A stretch of DNA of 64,000 nt from Fasciola hepatica (GCA_948099385.1 CANUEZ040000020.1:4310501-4374500); one strand, 5' to 3'. Positions 30,720 through 43,016 are shown, counted from the stretch's first letter. The notes: generated from the sequence alone by a model not told the origin. Program-made: numbers and translations.

Positions 30720-33290
30720 GCCAACGATGAGGAAGGAGGAGACGAAGTGGAAGCTCTGCAACTAGGCTGAGGTTTCTGATTCGCGGGTAGTCCGGGAAGG
30801 CTTGTGTCCATGCGGCCCCCAGGTCCCTCTTGAACACTGCCACAGTGTTCGCCTCCACCACCGCCTCGAGGGGCTTAGTCCAGGTTTTATTTACGCCTCA
30901 GGACAACATCTGGGTTCTGATGGTTTTGTTGTCCCTCTGCCTGGTTGGTTCCATCTTGTTCCCACGGGGTTCAGAGTTTCCGTTGCAGGCAAGCAACGGC
31001 TTACTCGTGGCTGACAACCCATTTACCTGTTTCATTGTCTCGATCAATTCAACCAGCACTCTCCTGCCTTCGGCGAGAATAACCCTAGCTCTGCTAGCCT
31101 GTCCTCATACTGCGGCCATCGTAGTCCCAATACCGTTCTCGTGAACCTCCTCTGGAGAGAGGGAGTGTGTTTGTTTCCCACTAACGTCGGAGCCCAGGCT
31201 TCGACTACATTCTCCGAGTGGGGTCGGACAAGGGTTGCATATACGCAGTCAGTAAAACGGACCCAAATAAGTCCAAAATGGTCCCAAATAAGTCCAAAAA
31301 TAGTCCCAAATTCTTTCTAGTTTAATCCCGTTTGAACCAACCCTGGGACACTTTTGGGGCTACTTTTGAGCACACCGTGAATGCAGCGGCCTACGCGTTT
31401 TACTTTCAAATTTCGGTAAGCTCAACTACATTGCTCCATCTTGAGGTAATAGTTATTGAACTTTCCCCGGTTTCCATTACGGGAAGTAACATGATCTGTG
31501 AATACCCCCAAAAATTACTTACTGCTACCCGAGTACTTTCTGATGACCAACTTCCCTATAAGGAGAGGCATTTTACAAAAAAGTCAAGGTGTGCTTCCAT
31601 GTTATGGCCGTACTTGTAGCAAAGGATGAAATTCGCCATCTTATACCACATAGGTAAAATAGTCCCAAAATAGTCCCTTGAGTGACCAGCCAACCGGGCT
31701 GGTAAACCATAGTGTTTTTCAATGAAGTTGAATTATTTCTCCATGTTTCAGACGTGTCCAAATCTAACGGTATGAAAAAACTCTTCCCAAACTAATTGCT
31801 AAAATGTCCCCCGCGGGACTATTTTGGGACTAAAATGAGCACCCCTCTGCTGACTGGGTAGTTGCAGCAGCCCCATCGGGTCTCTATATGTGAGCGTTCC
31901 GCGCATCTGATACATGGCTCCATTTGCCTTGTTAGCAGCCTGCAGACATTGTATCGAGGGTACAAAGCTACTCGAAACTATCTTGCCTATTTCCCTGAAC
32001 TGATGCTTCTGGGTCAGTGGTTCCGGGTTTCACGGGCTTAAATGCCTCATTCCGCTGGTCCCCTCGGTAACCAGATGTAAACTTTTTACCAAACTGATAG
32101 GCAAATCCCATACTACGGACCACCGATAAAGAGCACTCAGGCCACTCTGGGCACCTCACAACCTATTGAGAACTTCGTGTCCCCAACTTTGACGGAGATT
32201 TTGCGGTCGTTTAGGTAAGATTTAACCATTCCGCTAGCCCAGCAGCCAAGCCTATTCCTCGTAGCTTGTGCAGAAGAAACCTTTGGTTCAAGGTATCACA
32301 CCCTTAGCGGAAGCCCAAATGACATACCTCCACCTTCGCCCCCCAATCCAACCTCTTGGTTGCAGCCTCGAAAAAGCTTAGCAAGTTGCTGAGGCGATTA
32401 CGTTGTTTTCCTTCGGGTGACTTATCAAAGCATTTCGGATTATTTTTTCCATTACACTTATTACTATCGACTGCAAGGTTACAGGCCGGTAGTTCATCAC
32501 CAGGTCTCTTAAGCTTCCCTTGTGGGCTGGCTCTAATTCCGCAGTTTTCTGCTCACTCGGTAGCTCGCCTTCCTGGGAGATTTCTTGCACAGTGTGTCTA
32601 AGGGCCCTGCCAGCTTCCAAGCCAGCAGTTTGAGGGTGGCCGGATAGATCCATCTGGTCCCGGGGCTTCCCCCTGCCGACGGTGACCAATATCAATGGTA
32701 TATCTTCCTGCGGTATTTCCATTTCCTCGACAGGAGCAGTCCTAGGCTGCCCTGAGGTCGGTGACTGTCTTCCCTCATCGACCCCGTGGACCTCCTCGAA
32801 AGGTTCTCGGGGGGCTTCCGCCTTCTGTTCATTGCCCCCCGCCTGGTTTCCTTTCCCCATTCTCGAACTTTCAACTCTTCCTCCTATATCTGCCTTAGCC
32901 CAGACAATTAAAGAACACCTCCGTGTTCCTCTTGTCCTCCCCAGCTAGGCTAACTTCGTGCGTAATCTGTTGTTCACAAAACAACTTATTCATTCTGCTG
33001 TATTCCGTCAACGGTCTAAGCCCCTGGTTTCCTCATACCTCCTCCATGCTTGCTGTTCCCCCCTTCGGGCTCGCATTATACTGCCCTTCTGCCAAGGCGG
33101 CAGTCCTAGTCTACGGATTCTGCACACGGCAGATACTACTTTTATTGCTTAACAACATTTCAATCACCCTACCTCCATGGTCCCGAGCTAACATCGCTGC
33201 CATTGACAGCATCCTATCGTCCCCCAGTCCCCTGAAGCTTCCTCATCCTTTGTCTGGTGGATTTTCCCCTTGCCTAAGATGTGAAACCCG
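30720..33290 (-). mobile_element. CR1-like LINE, copy 2, old and interrupted
   Basis: An older minus-strand CR1. Reverse-transcriptase fingers are recognisable near 32400-32500 (MNYRPVTLQSIVISVMEKII). The thumb region lies near 31870-31960 and continues after an insertion with YATLVRPHSENVVEAWAPTL at about 31190-31245 and RRFTRTVLGLRWPQYEDRL down to about 31080. A MITE-like element (31246-31856) interrupts it. Stops and frameshifts are frequent, so it is considerably older than copy 1. The ends are not sharply defined. Confidence 0.6.
31246..31856. mobile_element. MITE-like DNA element inside CR1 copy 2
   Basis: A 611-bp AT-rich insertion with 7-bp terminal inverted repeats (CAGTCAG at 31246-31252, CTGACTG at 31850-31856). 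Just inside both ends AAATAGTCCC-type motifs occur in inverted orientation (about 31302-31312 and 31822-31838), with further copies in between. It interrupts one reverse-transcriptase reading frame. No transposase frame is present, so it would depend on an autonomous relative. I could not find a clear target duplication. Confidence 0.55.
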
Positions 33291-33427
33291 ATGATACAGT
33301 GGCCGTTTTTATTCAGTGATACATCTGTCCTCACATCGCATAGTTCTGAGGCGAAATCAGTGATAACAGGATCTTACAACACCGGAGTATGACCCTCTCT
33401 TTATCGAGTGGCCTGGAGCATGTGCAG

Positions 33428-33806
33428 TGTTCCAACCGGTCGTGGAAAACCCCCCTCTTTTAACCCTCGCGATTCAGTGATTTTCCTAACATCACTCATT
33501 TGCCTACACTATTGACTTGTCTCTACGAACTGGTTGTTTCTATGGACCGATTGTTGTTTGTTCGCGCCCAGAGCGTTACTTTGTCATATCCTTGTTCTGG
33601 ACCTGCGTGACGCGCGTGCTCCTTGGTCGCACGCTGCAATCCGGTTTCTCGTTTGTTGAGTCCTTGTGATCGTATTACTTAGGCTTGTATTTTTTGATGT
33701 CGTTGTTCGTTCAATAATCTAGTATCGTAGAATATCACGGATAATCGTCTTTTGATTTCGGGATCCGTTGCGAATTTGGCTACGCATTGTTCAAACGTTC
33801 GTTACA
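33428..33806 (+). repeat. 5' LTR of BEL/Pao element 1
   Basis: A 379-bp long terminal repeat starting TGTTCCAACCGGTCGTGG and ending CGTTCGTTACA (TG...CA termini). It matches the minus-strand LTRs at 39704-40082 and 46847-47219 and is related to those at 51810-51962 and 54012-54383. It contains the promoter and poly(A) functions of the element. Confidence 0.85.
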
Positions 33807-33823
33807 ATACTCAGTAGATCAAT

Positions 33824-34882
33824 TTGAAACGAGAAAAAATACGCAAAATGCGAAGGAAAGGATCGAAAACATTGGAATCTGGACAGGAAGTAACACGGCA
33901 AGTCTCTTGGGAGGCTTTGGGTACCTTTGATTCTTTGGTTAATCTTATATCGCGTAGTCCTGTCAGTGCTAGTTCATGTATTACTGAGGGCAATATGGAT
34001 TGTAAGGATGTCGATCTATATAGGCTGAGAATACTAGACCTAGAACAACAACTGTTATCGGCTAGACAACAGGCCCTGAAAGCAGAAGAGGAGTGTAGAC
34101 ATAAAGAGCGTGAGCCAGAGACCAACGACTACGACATTTCCGATAGATCAGGGCACAACAAAATAGGAAACTTCACGCCGGTCGCCGACTATGAAACACC
34201 AACGACCGATTCGCCAAGAGTAGAACTGGCGGCTTTTGACGGGCGATCTGAACACTACTGCAAGTTTGTCAAGCAGTTCGAGACTTCCCTCGAAAATAAG
34301 GTAACCAACCCCGGGCAAAGGCTTCTCTACCTGACTCACTACTGTCGAGGCGGGACAAGAGAAGCCATTGACGGTTGTACCATGTTCGACTCGAAATAGG
34401 GCTACACACGAGCAAGGGAGGTTTTGGAAGACCTGTTCGGCCAGCCATTCAAGATAGCCTGTAATCTAATAGAGGGCGTGATAGTAGAGGCCAAAAGAAC
34501 CAAGGGTGGCGTCTACACAGTGGCCGACCTAGTGAACAAAATGCAGCACTGCTCAATAGCCCCCGATCATTTAGGTCACAGGGCTGACCTCGATGCAATG
34601 CATACCTTGGGGGGCATGGTCCGTCACCTCTCTCCCGAACTACAGGGTCGGTGGGCGGAAGAAGCGGAAAGGATAAGCCGAAGTGACCGTGAGGCTAACT
34701 TCGAAGACTTGACCGTATACTTGGACAGGCAAACCAAGATAGCCGACAACAGATTTGGCCGACTTCTCCAGGACGGCAACAAGCAAACAAGCTCAGTACT
34801 GGCCAGGCTCAAACCACTGTTCGGGAACATCCGAAATATCAACTTTGGACCATTGCACACGCCATTTTACGCGAGGCTTTAG
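33824..34882 (+). pseudogene. BEL/Pao gag, N-terminal part, with shared TAG
   Basis: Capsid-like gag of element 1 in one frame. It has a basic N-terminus, a coiled-coil-like stretch (LRILDLEQQLLSARQQALKA), then the conserved BEL block with LAAFDGRSEHYCKFVKQFET. It reads to a TAG at 34397-34399, resumes in the same frame (LEDLFGQPFKIACNLIEG), and runs to 34882. A one-base shift near 34858 separates it from the zinc-knuckle part. Both defects, the TAG and the shift, are also present in element 2. The gag assembles particles around the RNA. No recognised readthrough context follows the TAG. Confidence 0.75.
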
Positions 34883-35589
34883 CGCATCCAAGTTGCAGGT
34901 CCTGTGACGCTAGCCATGGGCTACTAAAATGCCCCAAGTTCACCGACGCCACAATAGACGAACGGTGGGGAATGGCGAAGATGGCAGGAGCGTGCTTTAT
35001 TTGTCTCAGCACCACGCACCGGGCGGCAGCTTGTAGAACGAGGAACAGACGTGGTTACGAGGGCTGCACGGGCAGACACCATAGATTCTTGCACCCGGTG
35101 AGAGTAACTTTACCCGAGGCGAGTACCAAGCCCAGTGTTATTTGTTCAACATCGCGGTCTGCCAGTAAACCAGTACGTTTAGGAGTAGTTGTCGTGGGAG
35201 TAGTGATCCCAACCGGGGTGGCCAAAGCTTTGGCCTTCATAGATAGTGCCTCGAGTACCACTCTAGTAAGGAAGGAGTTCGTAGAGAGATATGGGATCAG
35301 AGGGCATCAATCCTCTTTAGCAGTAAGCATAATGAGTGGCACCCAGATCATCCAGTGTACCAATCTGTACCTACAACTGGTTTCCTTGGTCAGCAACGAT
35401 AGAGAAGAAAGTCTAGAAGCATTCACCACAAAGGACCTGTCGATGGGCGCACCTCAGTCAGTGCAATCGATTCAGACTCAGTGGCCGCATCTCGACGGGA
35501 TTACGATCGAGGAGTGGCAGAGTAACGAAGCTGATCTACTGATCGGCTGTGATGTACCGAAAGCGCATTCGGTCCTGGATCAAAGATAG
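34861..35589 (+). pseudogene. BEL/Pao nucleocapsid zinc knuckles and protease
   Basis: The frame begins within the gag end and carries CRSCDASHGLLKC, a CX2CX4HX4C knuckle (CFICLSTTHRAAAC) and a GCTGRHHRFLH block, all usual in BEL gag. The aspartic protease follows with active-site DSAS (AFIDSASSTTLV near 35236-35272), where family members normally have DSGS. The C-terminal IGCDVPKAHSV resembles the BEL protease end. The frame stops at 35589 with TAG. At about 35222 similarity to element 2 drops sharply. Confidence 0.7.
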
Positions 35590-35749
35590 GAAGCCGCAGA
35601 ACACCCTATGCAGTACGCACCATATTCGGTTGGACTTTATTTGGTGGTACAGATGGCAGATGCGGCAAAAAATCCAAATCAACTGCACTTCGGTGGAAAC
35701 GGCGAACATTGAACAGGCATTCCAACAATCGTATAACACAGAATTTGAC

Positions 35750-37542
35750 GACCTGGCCATCAAGAGAAGATAGGGCGGCTTCGAAAATGGTAGCCGAGAA
35801 AGTCAAATATGCAACAGATCGTTTCGAGTTTCCTGCCCCGTGGAGACCCAACATGAAACCCATGCCAAACAGCCGAGAAATGGCTCTGAAAAGATTAGGC
35901 TTCCTCAAAACCAGGCTGCTCCGGTAACCACAATGAAGGATAGGATACACGCGAGCCATGCAACATAACATCGACTTGGGTTATATAGAAAGGGTGGATA
36001 CAGCGGTTATCAGCGACAATTTGAGGTGGTACCTACCCCATCACCCGGTCGTGAACCCAAAGAAACCGGGGAAGGTCAGAGTGGTTTTCTACTGTTCCGC
36101 GAAATGTCAGGGTGTGTCACTCAACGACCATATATTACAGGGCCTAGACTGGACAACACCACTAGTAGAGGTTTTACGTCGTTTTCGGCCAGGAAGAGTA
36201 GCCGTCTTTGCGGACATACGTGAAATGTTTCTACAAATGAAGATGCCCGTTAAAGATAGGGACGCCTTTCGTGTTCTCCGGTAGCCTGAGAAGGACGCAA
36301 ATCGTACACCTTACGAGTACAGGCTAGCCTTTCATCCCTTCGGGACGGTATCATCCCTCTTCTGTGATAATTTTGCCCTCCGGGAGACCCTCAAGCGTTT
36401 CGGCTCCAGCAATTTGCTAGGAAGAGCAATGGACCACTTATACGTGGACGATTTTCTGTGTTCCTTTGACGACCCAAATACTGCTGTTCTTTATATGACC
36501 GAGCTGATCGCCCCTCTAAATGCCGGAGGATTCAATCTCACTAAATGGACTTCGAACAGCCAAGAGGTGCTCAATGTTATCCCGAAGTCCGAGAAAATAG
36601 AGTGTAAGAGAGAGTCTTTGGGATTCTCTTCACAAACGGAGCGCAAGCTTGGTCTTCATTGGAAACCCAGAGGTGACGAATTCATTCTCACTCTGGACTC
36701 ACCCAGACGACCAGTCACACGGAGAGGAATCCTACCATCAGTCTTAAGCCTCTATGATCCCCTAGGTTTCGTTTCCGGGAAAGTGCTTGCTGCACTCGCT
36801 GTGTCAAAGAGGGACGGGTTGGGACGAACCTCTCCAGGATGACGACCATAAGCGATGGCGAGACTGGCTGCAAAGCCTGGAGCAACTTGGGGAGATAAAA
36901 ATACAAAGAAGCTTAACAGGTATCAAGTGCACAAACGATGCCCAACTCCACTTATTTTCTGATGCATCAGAAATAGGCTACGAGAAAGTGGCTTACGGCT
37001 TCTGGGTGGACGCAAGCGGTGGGCGGCACAGCCAGATACTATTCGCAAAGGCGGGGGCGGCTCTACTGAAAAGGGTGTCCATTCCAAGGCTGGAACTATC
37101 GGCAGCAGTACTGATCGTGAAAGCCGCGAGACTGATTAGGGGATTGTTCCACCGGATAAACTGGGAGACAAACTTTTGGACGGACTCAGCCACGGTACTT
37201 CATTACATACACAACACTACTACTCGTTTTAACACTTTCGTGGCCAACAGACTCACTATAATCCACGAGTCGACTAAAACCTATCAATGGCACTATGTAC
37301 AATCCGCCAGTAGCCCGGCCGACTTCTGCCCATGGGGCCTGAAAACACTAGAGAGGTTACGGATGTGGACAATGGGACCGGACTTCCTAACGGCACCTAA
37401 AGAGATGTGGCCAACGCTATTAATACCTAGGGCTGATGATGGCGATATCAAGACCAAAAGACTGATACTGGCCACAAACTTCACGGGAAGCGTAAGCCTG
37501 ATGGAGAAACTGTACCAATTCCCCAACTGGACAAAAAGTTAA
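35750..37542 (+). pseudogene. BEL/Pao reverse transcriptase and RNase H
   Basis: Several frames together cover the polymerase: HPVVNPKKPGKVRVVF, palm A as VFADIREMFLQMKMP (near 36210-36250), catalytic YVDD (near 36435-36446, DHLYVDDFLCSF), then LGLHWKPRGDEF. RNase H (36787-37542) shows FSDAS, SIPRLELSAAVL, FWTDSATVLHYI and SSPADFCPWG, retaining its acidic residues. Frameshifts near 36285 and 36800 and several stops make it non-functional. Its product would copy the packaged RNA and remove the RNA strand. Confidence 0.75.
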
Positions 37543-37580
37543 GAGCCGCGTTCTGGTGGACATGGTATAAAGCAATCCTA

Positions 37581-39045
37581 TTGATTACGAAAGGCGCAAG
37601 ACCACAAAACACGTTGAAGGTGGGTACGATACTACCGGGCGAGCTGAACCAAGCCGAGCTCGACGTTCTAGGCCTACTGCAACTAGACGCTTTCCCGTCC
37701 GAGGCCCGCGAGCTAGCCAGGACAGATGGCAACACCAAAGGAAGCGGGCTGTTGCACAGTAGTATCCGAGCACTAAACCCCATGCGAATCAACGGACTAC
37801 TGAGGGTTGGAGGGCGGCTGACGAATTCAAGCCTAGAGTACGAAACAAAACACCCCATAATAATCCCCGGTGACCACCATATAAAGAGATGCCTGGTAGA
37901 TCATGTACATCGGGAAGAGGGACACGCAGGCTTGAATCACTTATTGAACAATATACGTCGACCATTTTGGTGACAATGGGACCAGCGACGGTCAAGTGAG
38001 TCATAGGCAACTGCATCACTTGTCGTTGCCGGAGAGGGTAGCAGGCCAACAAATGATGGCCCCCTACCAGCCGTGCGATTTCAACCGGAATGGTGCCCAT
38101 TCGTGGAAATTGGCGTCGACTGCTTTGGCCCGTTACTTGTACGACAGGAAAAGGGCACGCAAAAGAGGTATGGCTGCCTGATAACATGTTTACAATCCAG
38201 ACCAGTCCATCTTGAAGTAGTGCATGATATGACCACTGATTCATTCCTAATGGTCTTTCAAAGGTTCATCGCGAGGCGGGGCGTCCTTAACAGCGTATAC
38301 TCCGACAATGGCTCGAAATCCGTTGGGGCTCATCAGGAGTTAGAGAAATAGTGGAACCGCCTGAACCACGCCAAAATAAAAAACAAGACCGTAGCAAAGG
38401 GGATAGAATGGTACCTCAACCCACTTTATGCCAGTCATCGTGGTGGCGTCTAGGAAAGGCTGATACGGTTGGCTAGGAAACCACTCACAGCCCTGATCTC
38501 ACAACTAACCCTCGATGTCAAGACGCTGACTACTTTACTAACAGAAGTAGAATGCACATTGAACAACAGACCCCTGGTGCCGATCGTCCCAGACCTGGAA
38601 GGCGAACCGGCACTCAACCCCAAACGACCTGTTAATACTCCGGTCAAAAGTAGGAGCAACCACACCGAGAACCCTGAGTGGAACGTACATCGTTGGATGG
38701 AAACAAGTGAACCACCTGGCACAGGCCTTCTGGAAACAATGGACGAGGGAGTACATACCGACAATGCAGCTTCGGCAAAAGTGGATCTCCAAACAGAGGT
38801 CGTTCAGACGAGGCGATATGGTCATCCTCGTGGAGAGTCACTTGCATAAAGACGATTGGCCGGTTGAAATGATCAAGGACTGCCGTACGGAAATCGATGG
38901 CCTTGTGCGCACGGTGGTGGTGAGAACGAACAAAGGAGACGTACTGCGAGATATTCGTAAGATATGTCTGCTCGAAGGTGACATTGGCGAGGGCAAGGTC
39001 GACGCTACAGACCAAGCTAAATCCATGTATGCTGATACAAGATGA
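37581..39045 (+). pseudogene. BEL/Pao integrase and C-terminal domain
   Basis: Integrase fragments in order: a histidine-rich zinc-binding segment (HREEGHAGLNHLL), then the catalytic core with IGVDCFGPL (first Asp), YSDNGS (second Asp) and GGV-stop-ERLIRLA, where the usual Trp is TAG near 38452 and the catalytic Glu follows. Then come LNNRPLVPI and the BEL C-terminal block (FRRGDMVILVESHLHKDDWP, RDIRKICLLEGD). The sequence belongs to a different subfamily from the integrase in element 2 and the copy at 51963. Confidence 0.75.
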
Positions 39046-39703
39046 AGCTGAATTCATTTGTTTATTCCTCATGTATTCTCCTGTAGAACCCAACCCCCCA
39101 CACGGTCTCTTAATTATATTTGTGTTTAATTTCATACAGCATTTACGATGTACTATGGAGCTAATTGTCCAAACCTTAGCTCACCACAAGATACGACAGA
39201 GCATGTAGAAGTAACGGGGCTTAGATCACGCACACATGCCTACATTTTACTCGTTTTTGCCACAGTCTTTTATTGACTTTGCAGAAAGTCCTCCTCTGAG
39301 GAGGATTATGCTTACTGGTGCCAAGTGGTAGGCGACCCCCGGGCTGTCGCTGCCTGGACCCGGGATATCTCCGTCTTCACCGGTCTCTACGCACAAACCG
39401 GAGCTTGGTGAGGCTTCCTTGTGTACTTCATCTCACCGAGCAGATGATTCTCGGGCAGTTGTCTCCCAGGTGCCATGTGCCTCAAGCACTCCCAGGTTAG
39501 GCAGCGATCGTCCTGGTAGGTCGCCAGGGCCTTTTCCGCTACCTTGCTGCGTGCCCGGTGAAACTAATACGAACATGTATCGTAGCATATGGCATCATTG
39601 GCATCCAAGGAACAAAGATCTTTTCCGCACGGAATCTGCACCCCTTTCTGGGATTTCCCAAGTACCATCGGAGATGTCTGGGGATTCGAATCTTTGGACA
39701 AAC
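39046..39703. other. Region 3' of BEL element 1, unassigned
   Basis: Holds the probable 3' untranslated start of element 1 and, from about 39290, a GC-richer stretch (CCTCCTCTGAGGAGGATT palindrome near 39290-39307) with no match elsewhere in the window. No second LTR in plus orientation is present. Confidence 0.35.
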
Positions 39704-40082
39704 TGTAACACAAGTTTGAGCAATGCGTAGCCAAATTCGCAACGGATCCCGAAATCAAAAGACGATTATCCGTGATATTCTACGATACTAGATTATTGAA
39801 CGAACAACGACATCAAAAAATACAAGCCTAAGTAATACGATCACAAGGACTCAACAAACGAGAAACCGGATTGCAGCGTGCGACCAAGGAGCACGCGCGT
39901 CACGCAGGTCCAGAACAAGGATATGACAAAGTAACGCTCTGGGCGCGAACAAACAACAATTGGTCCATAGAAACAACCAGTTCGTAGAGACAAGTCAATA
40001 GTGTAGGCAAATGAGTGATGTTAGGAAAATCACTGAATCGCGAGGGTTAAAAGAGGGGGATTTTCCACGACCGGTTGTTACA
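39704..40082 (-). repeat. 3' LTR of BEL/Pao element 2
   Basis: A 379-bp minus-oriented LTR (TGTAACAACCGG...GTTACA). It lies 3' of element 2's untranslated region, whose sequence before it matches the region before the LTR at 54012. Its 5' end is of the element 1 type, unlike the first 60 bp of element 2's own 5' LTR. The 5 bp outside it are CAAAC; outside the 5' LTR they are CAGAC, a possible decayed target duplication. Confidence 0.8.
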
Positions 40083-40970
40083 CCGCCCTGGGTCCTTAAC
40101 AGAGTCAAAGGTTTGGTATAAAGGTACTGATTTTTTCTGCTTACCTAGGCCCTGCTGTCAGTGCGCGCGCCCAATGCTTGTCGTCAACATGCTATTAATG
40201 GTCGCACCTAATCCGTTGGTCACATGGACGCGAGGCTGTTCTACATCTTCCACGAGAACAACTGACCGATGGCGGGCGTGAACGGGAAACATAGATGCTG
40301 TCCTTGAAAAGGCCGTCCTGTCCTGGATTAATGTGCTTTCGTGAGTGTGTTTGCGTATGATGTATTCGCATCTACTTCCGTAAGTGCGAAATACATTTCA
40401 ATGAGGTCCACGGAAACGATTTGCGAATACCGTCACATGTTTGTCGGGGGTTACGGGACATAGCGTGCATCGGGTATGTCCGTACGTCTGGATGTGTAAT
40501 GGAACCATATGTACCACCGCATTTCAAAAACAACTTTCTGCAACTTCAACGAAGTTCTATGAGCACTGTAAATTGTTTGGCTGGGACCATGTGGCATGGA
40601 AAAGTAAAATGTAGGTGTGTATGCGTGACCTAAGCTGCGCTACCCCTACACGTGCAATAGGCAGTCGGTAACATCAGCAAAAAACAACCGGCGAACACTG
40701 TCACATATTTGATACCTGTTACGTGGTGTAGTATGCATAGGGTGTGTAAGTATGTGTCTGGATGTACAATGGAATCGCATTTATCACCACATATCGGAAA
40801 AAACTTCCGTAATGTCAACGAAAGGCTGTGAGCACTTTAACGTGTTTGACGGAGACCATGTGGCGTAACGAGTAAACTGTAGGTGAGTGTGCCTTGGGGT
40901 CTATGATGGTTCGAGACGTCAGCGTGCCGGAAATGCATCCATGTATGGGATAACTCTACACACCTCAAAG
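40083..40970 (-). other. 3' untranslated region of BEL element 2
   Basis: Corresponds to 53265-54011 of the deleted BEL copy (for example CACTGACAGCAGGG before the LTR). It contains two long diverged units about 270 bp apart, each with a CATCCAGAC-type and a TTCGTTGAAGTTGCAGAA-type block, parts of the tandem array seen more clearly at 53270-53690. Confidence 0.6.
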
Positions 40971-40971
40971 A

Positions 40972-43016
40972 CTAGTGCGAAAACGTCCATTGGGCCTCAA
41001 CGTTATCAGCTTCTCCGCCTTCGCTCTCGAGGAGGCTAATACTGCGTATATCACGAATGAGCGCTCCGTTAGCTGTCTTCACCTTCACCGTTCTTATCAT
41101 TCCGTCAGTGCTTTCGATGGTTTCCATAACCACGCCCAAAGGCCAGGTGCTGGAATGTGCGCGTTCGTCTGCGACCATCACCACATCCCCAACCTTGAAT
41201 GGTCCTGCTTTGATCAGCCACTCCTGTCGAGTCTGCAGAGCCGACAAGCAGTCCCGCAGCCAGCGCCTCCAGAAAACCTTGGGAAGATAATTCGCCTGCT
41301 TCTATCCGTAGGGGTAGCTCCCACGAAGTTTTACCAGCCCTTGGAAACCCTCGTTCGACTTGAACGTCAATAAGTCGTTCGGGGTGAGCGCCAGGTGGGT
41401 GGGGTTGCCGTTCATTACTGAAACCGGGGGGCGGTTGTTCAGAATTCTCTCTACCTCAGTCATGACGATGCTCAAGGTTTCTTTGTCGGGCGGCTGTTAA
41501 TAATAATAATAATAATAATAATAATGGTATATTTCTGGACCGTGGTCAAGAAGCACGCATGTAAGCATGATCAGAGTTTACAATATCACTGAATGAAATG
41601 GAAAATTTCACAAAATTGAAGGAGAGATTAGCAAATCACGGTTACAATGGAATAAGGCTGCCGAGAGTTTAAATGAATCAAAACGAGCAAAGAACACACG
41701 GCGAACACTAATTGATTTCAAGTCAACGGCGGCAATAGTAGTGAATCAGCCGGATATAGGAAGGTTCAGACGGACATTGGCTTAGGACGCAGGAAATACG
41801 ATATTTACAAGAATAATGCGAGGAAAAGGTCGGCACTGCATATTCATGTTCACTTAAAAAGGTAATTGACGTTGAGACAAAGGAGGCAGGGAAGAATTTC
41901 ACGAAGGTTTGCAGAGGAATACTAATTTTCATAGACTTGCGGATGTGATTGCTCCATGATTGACAGCAATATCCGTCTGGCGGACCGGATCATGAGTTCC
42001 CATACGCCGCCGCGGGGGCTGGCCTGTGGGGGGTTGAAATGCCATCGTATGCCGTAGGTCATGGCTCGATCCTGCAGTTCGTCCCTGTTTACGTTCTTGT
42101 GCCAACGCTGCAATTCCCGGTGAGCGCCCACAAAGTTCGACCCATTATCTGAGCATATATCGGCTGGTACGCCTCTTCGGTTGATAAATCTCTGCAAGGC
42201 CCGTAGGAAAAAACCGGTCGTCATCAGATGTGCGACTTTTACGTGTACCGCGCGTGACTTCATGCACGTCATGATACATCCATATCGTTTTTCTAATCTC
42301 TTCCCGCACTTGATCCACGAGAGCCCGAAATAGTCCAACCCGGTGTCGCTGGACGGCCACCAGCCCGCAGTCATACTGCATTCTGGTAGCGGGGCCATGT
42401 GTTGTTTGCCCGCCGTGGCACTGCGTCTCCTTCATTGCACACAACGTCGGATTACTCGTTTTACAGTCGCTGGTCCTCTCAGCAACCAAAGGCGCTTTCG
42501 GATGACGCTCGTAATGTGACATTCCCCTGCATGTCCCCCCACGGCTTGGAAGTTTTTGGTCGTTAGCTCTATCACAGGCTGTCGGGCCGGCAGCAATATG
42601 GGGTGCTTCGTGTCAGAGCTCGGGTGGGAGTTGGTCAGCTTACCATCTACCTGTAGCAGTCCATTAGTCAATTTGAGGTTCAAACGCTTTAATTCGCCTC
42701 TCGGAGATGATATTTCTCTGTTGATTGGCCCCACTTCTTCCGACCTCTCGAGCTCTCGGGCGAAAGCCTCGCGTTGTATCATTTTGAATATATCTTGTCC
42801 TGCGGCTCGTAGTTCATCGGGGCATATCGGACTCACTCGTGTCCAGCCGGAGGGGCGGGCCCCTTTCATGACTAGCAAATGTCTCTTGAACCTGTCCAAC
42901 CAAACCAACGCACGACGTGTCTTCATCCAGGAAGACAATCTGACCAATCGTGACATAAATAATGTGGCATTGGCGACCGTGGCTGTCATCAATACGCCTT
43001 TGAACTTTGACTCCAA
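40972..43016 (-). pseudogene. BEL/Pao integrase of element 2, interrupted
   Basis: The minus-strand integrase shows LTNGLLQVDGKLTNSH, a zinc-binding segment (VGGHAGECHITSV), LDYFGLSWIK (first catalytic Asp), CSDNGSNFVGAH (second Asp), and SPRGGVWELMIRSARR (Glu). At 41949 the frame is cut by the inserted (TAA)n-headed element. Beyond it (41498 to 40972) come the conserved NNRPPVSVMNG-type block and the C-terminal domain (GPFKVGDVVMVADERAHSSTWPL, split over two frames). It matches the copy at 51963-53264 almost exactly except for the insertion. Confidence 0.75.
41499..41948 (-). mobile_element. (TAA)n-headed repeat family T, copy 1, inside BEL integrase
   Basis: Comparing element 2 with its empty counterpart at 52685 shows a 450-bp insertion, possibly with a TT duplication (41497-41498 and 41949-41950). 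On the minus strand it ends in GACCACGGTCCAGAAATATACC followed by (ATT)n, as expected for a LINE- or SINE-type 3' tail. Related copies are at about 47553, 50222 and 59560. It has no long frame and no tRNA-like boxes that I can see. Confidence 0.65.

Larger units (their letters stand above)
33428..39703 (+). mobile_element. BEL/Pao retrotransposon, element 1, lacking its 3' LTR
   Basis: A plus-strand BEL/Pao LTR retrotransposon with the order LTR, gag with zinc knuckle, protease, reverse transcriptase, RNase H, integrase and C-terminal domain. All coding parts are recognisable but broken by stops and frameshifts. No plus-oriented 3' LTR follows. At 39704 the sequence meets the minus-oriented 3' LTR of element 2. 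It was probably truncated when element 2 arrived or by rearrangement. It shares 33491-35222 almost identically with element 2 in inverted orientation. Confidence 0.8.

Noticed and set aside
34397..34399. Programmed readthrough of the BEL gag TAG
   Set aside because: No recognised readthrough context or downstream structure is evident and a frameshift follows; shared ancestry of a defect explains it more simply.
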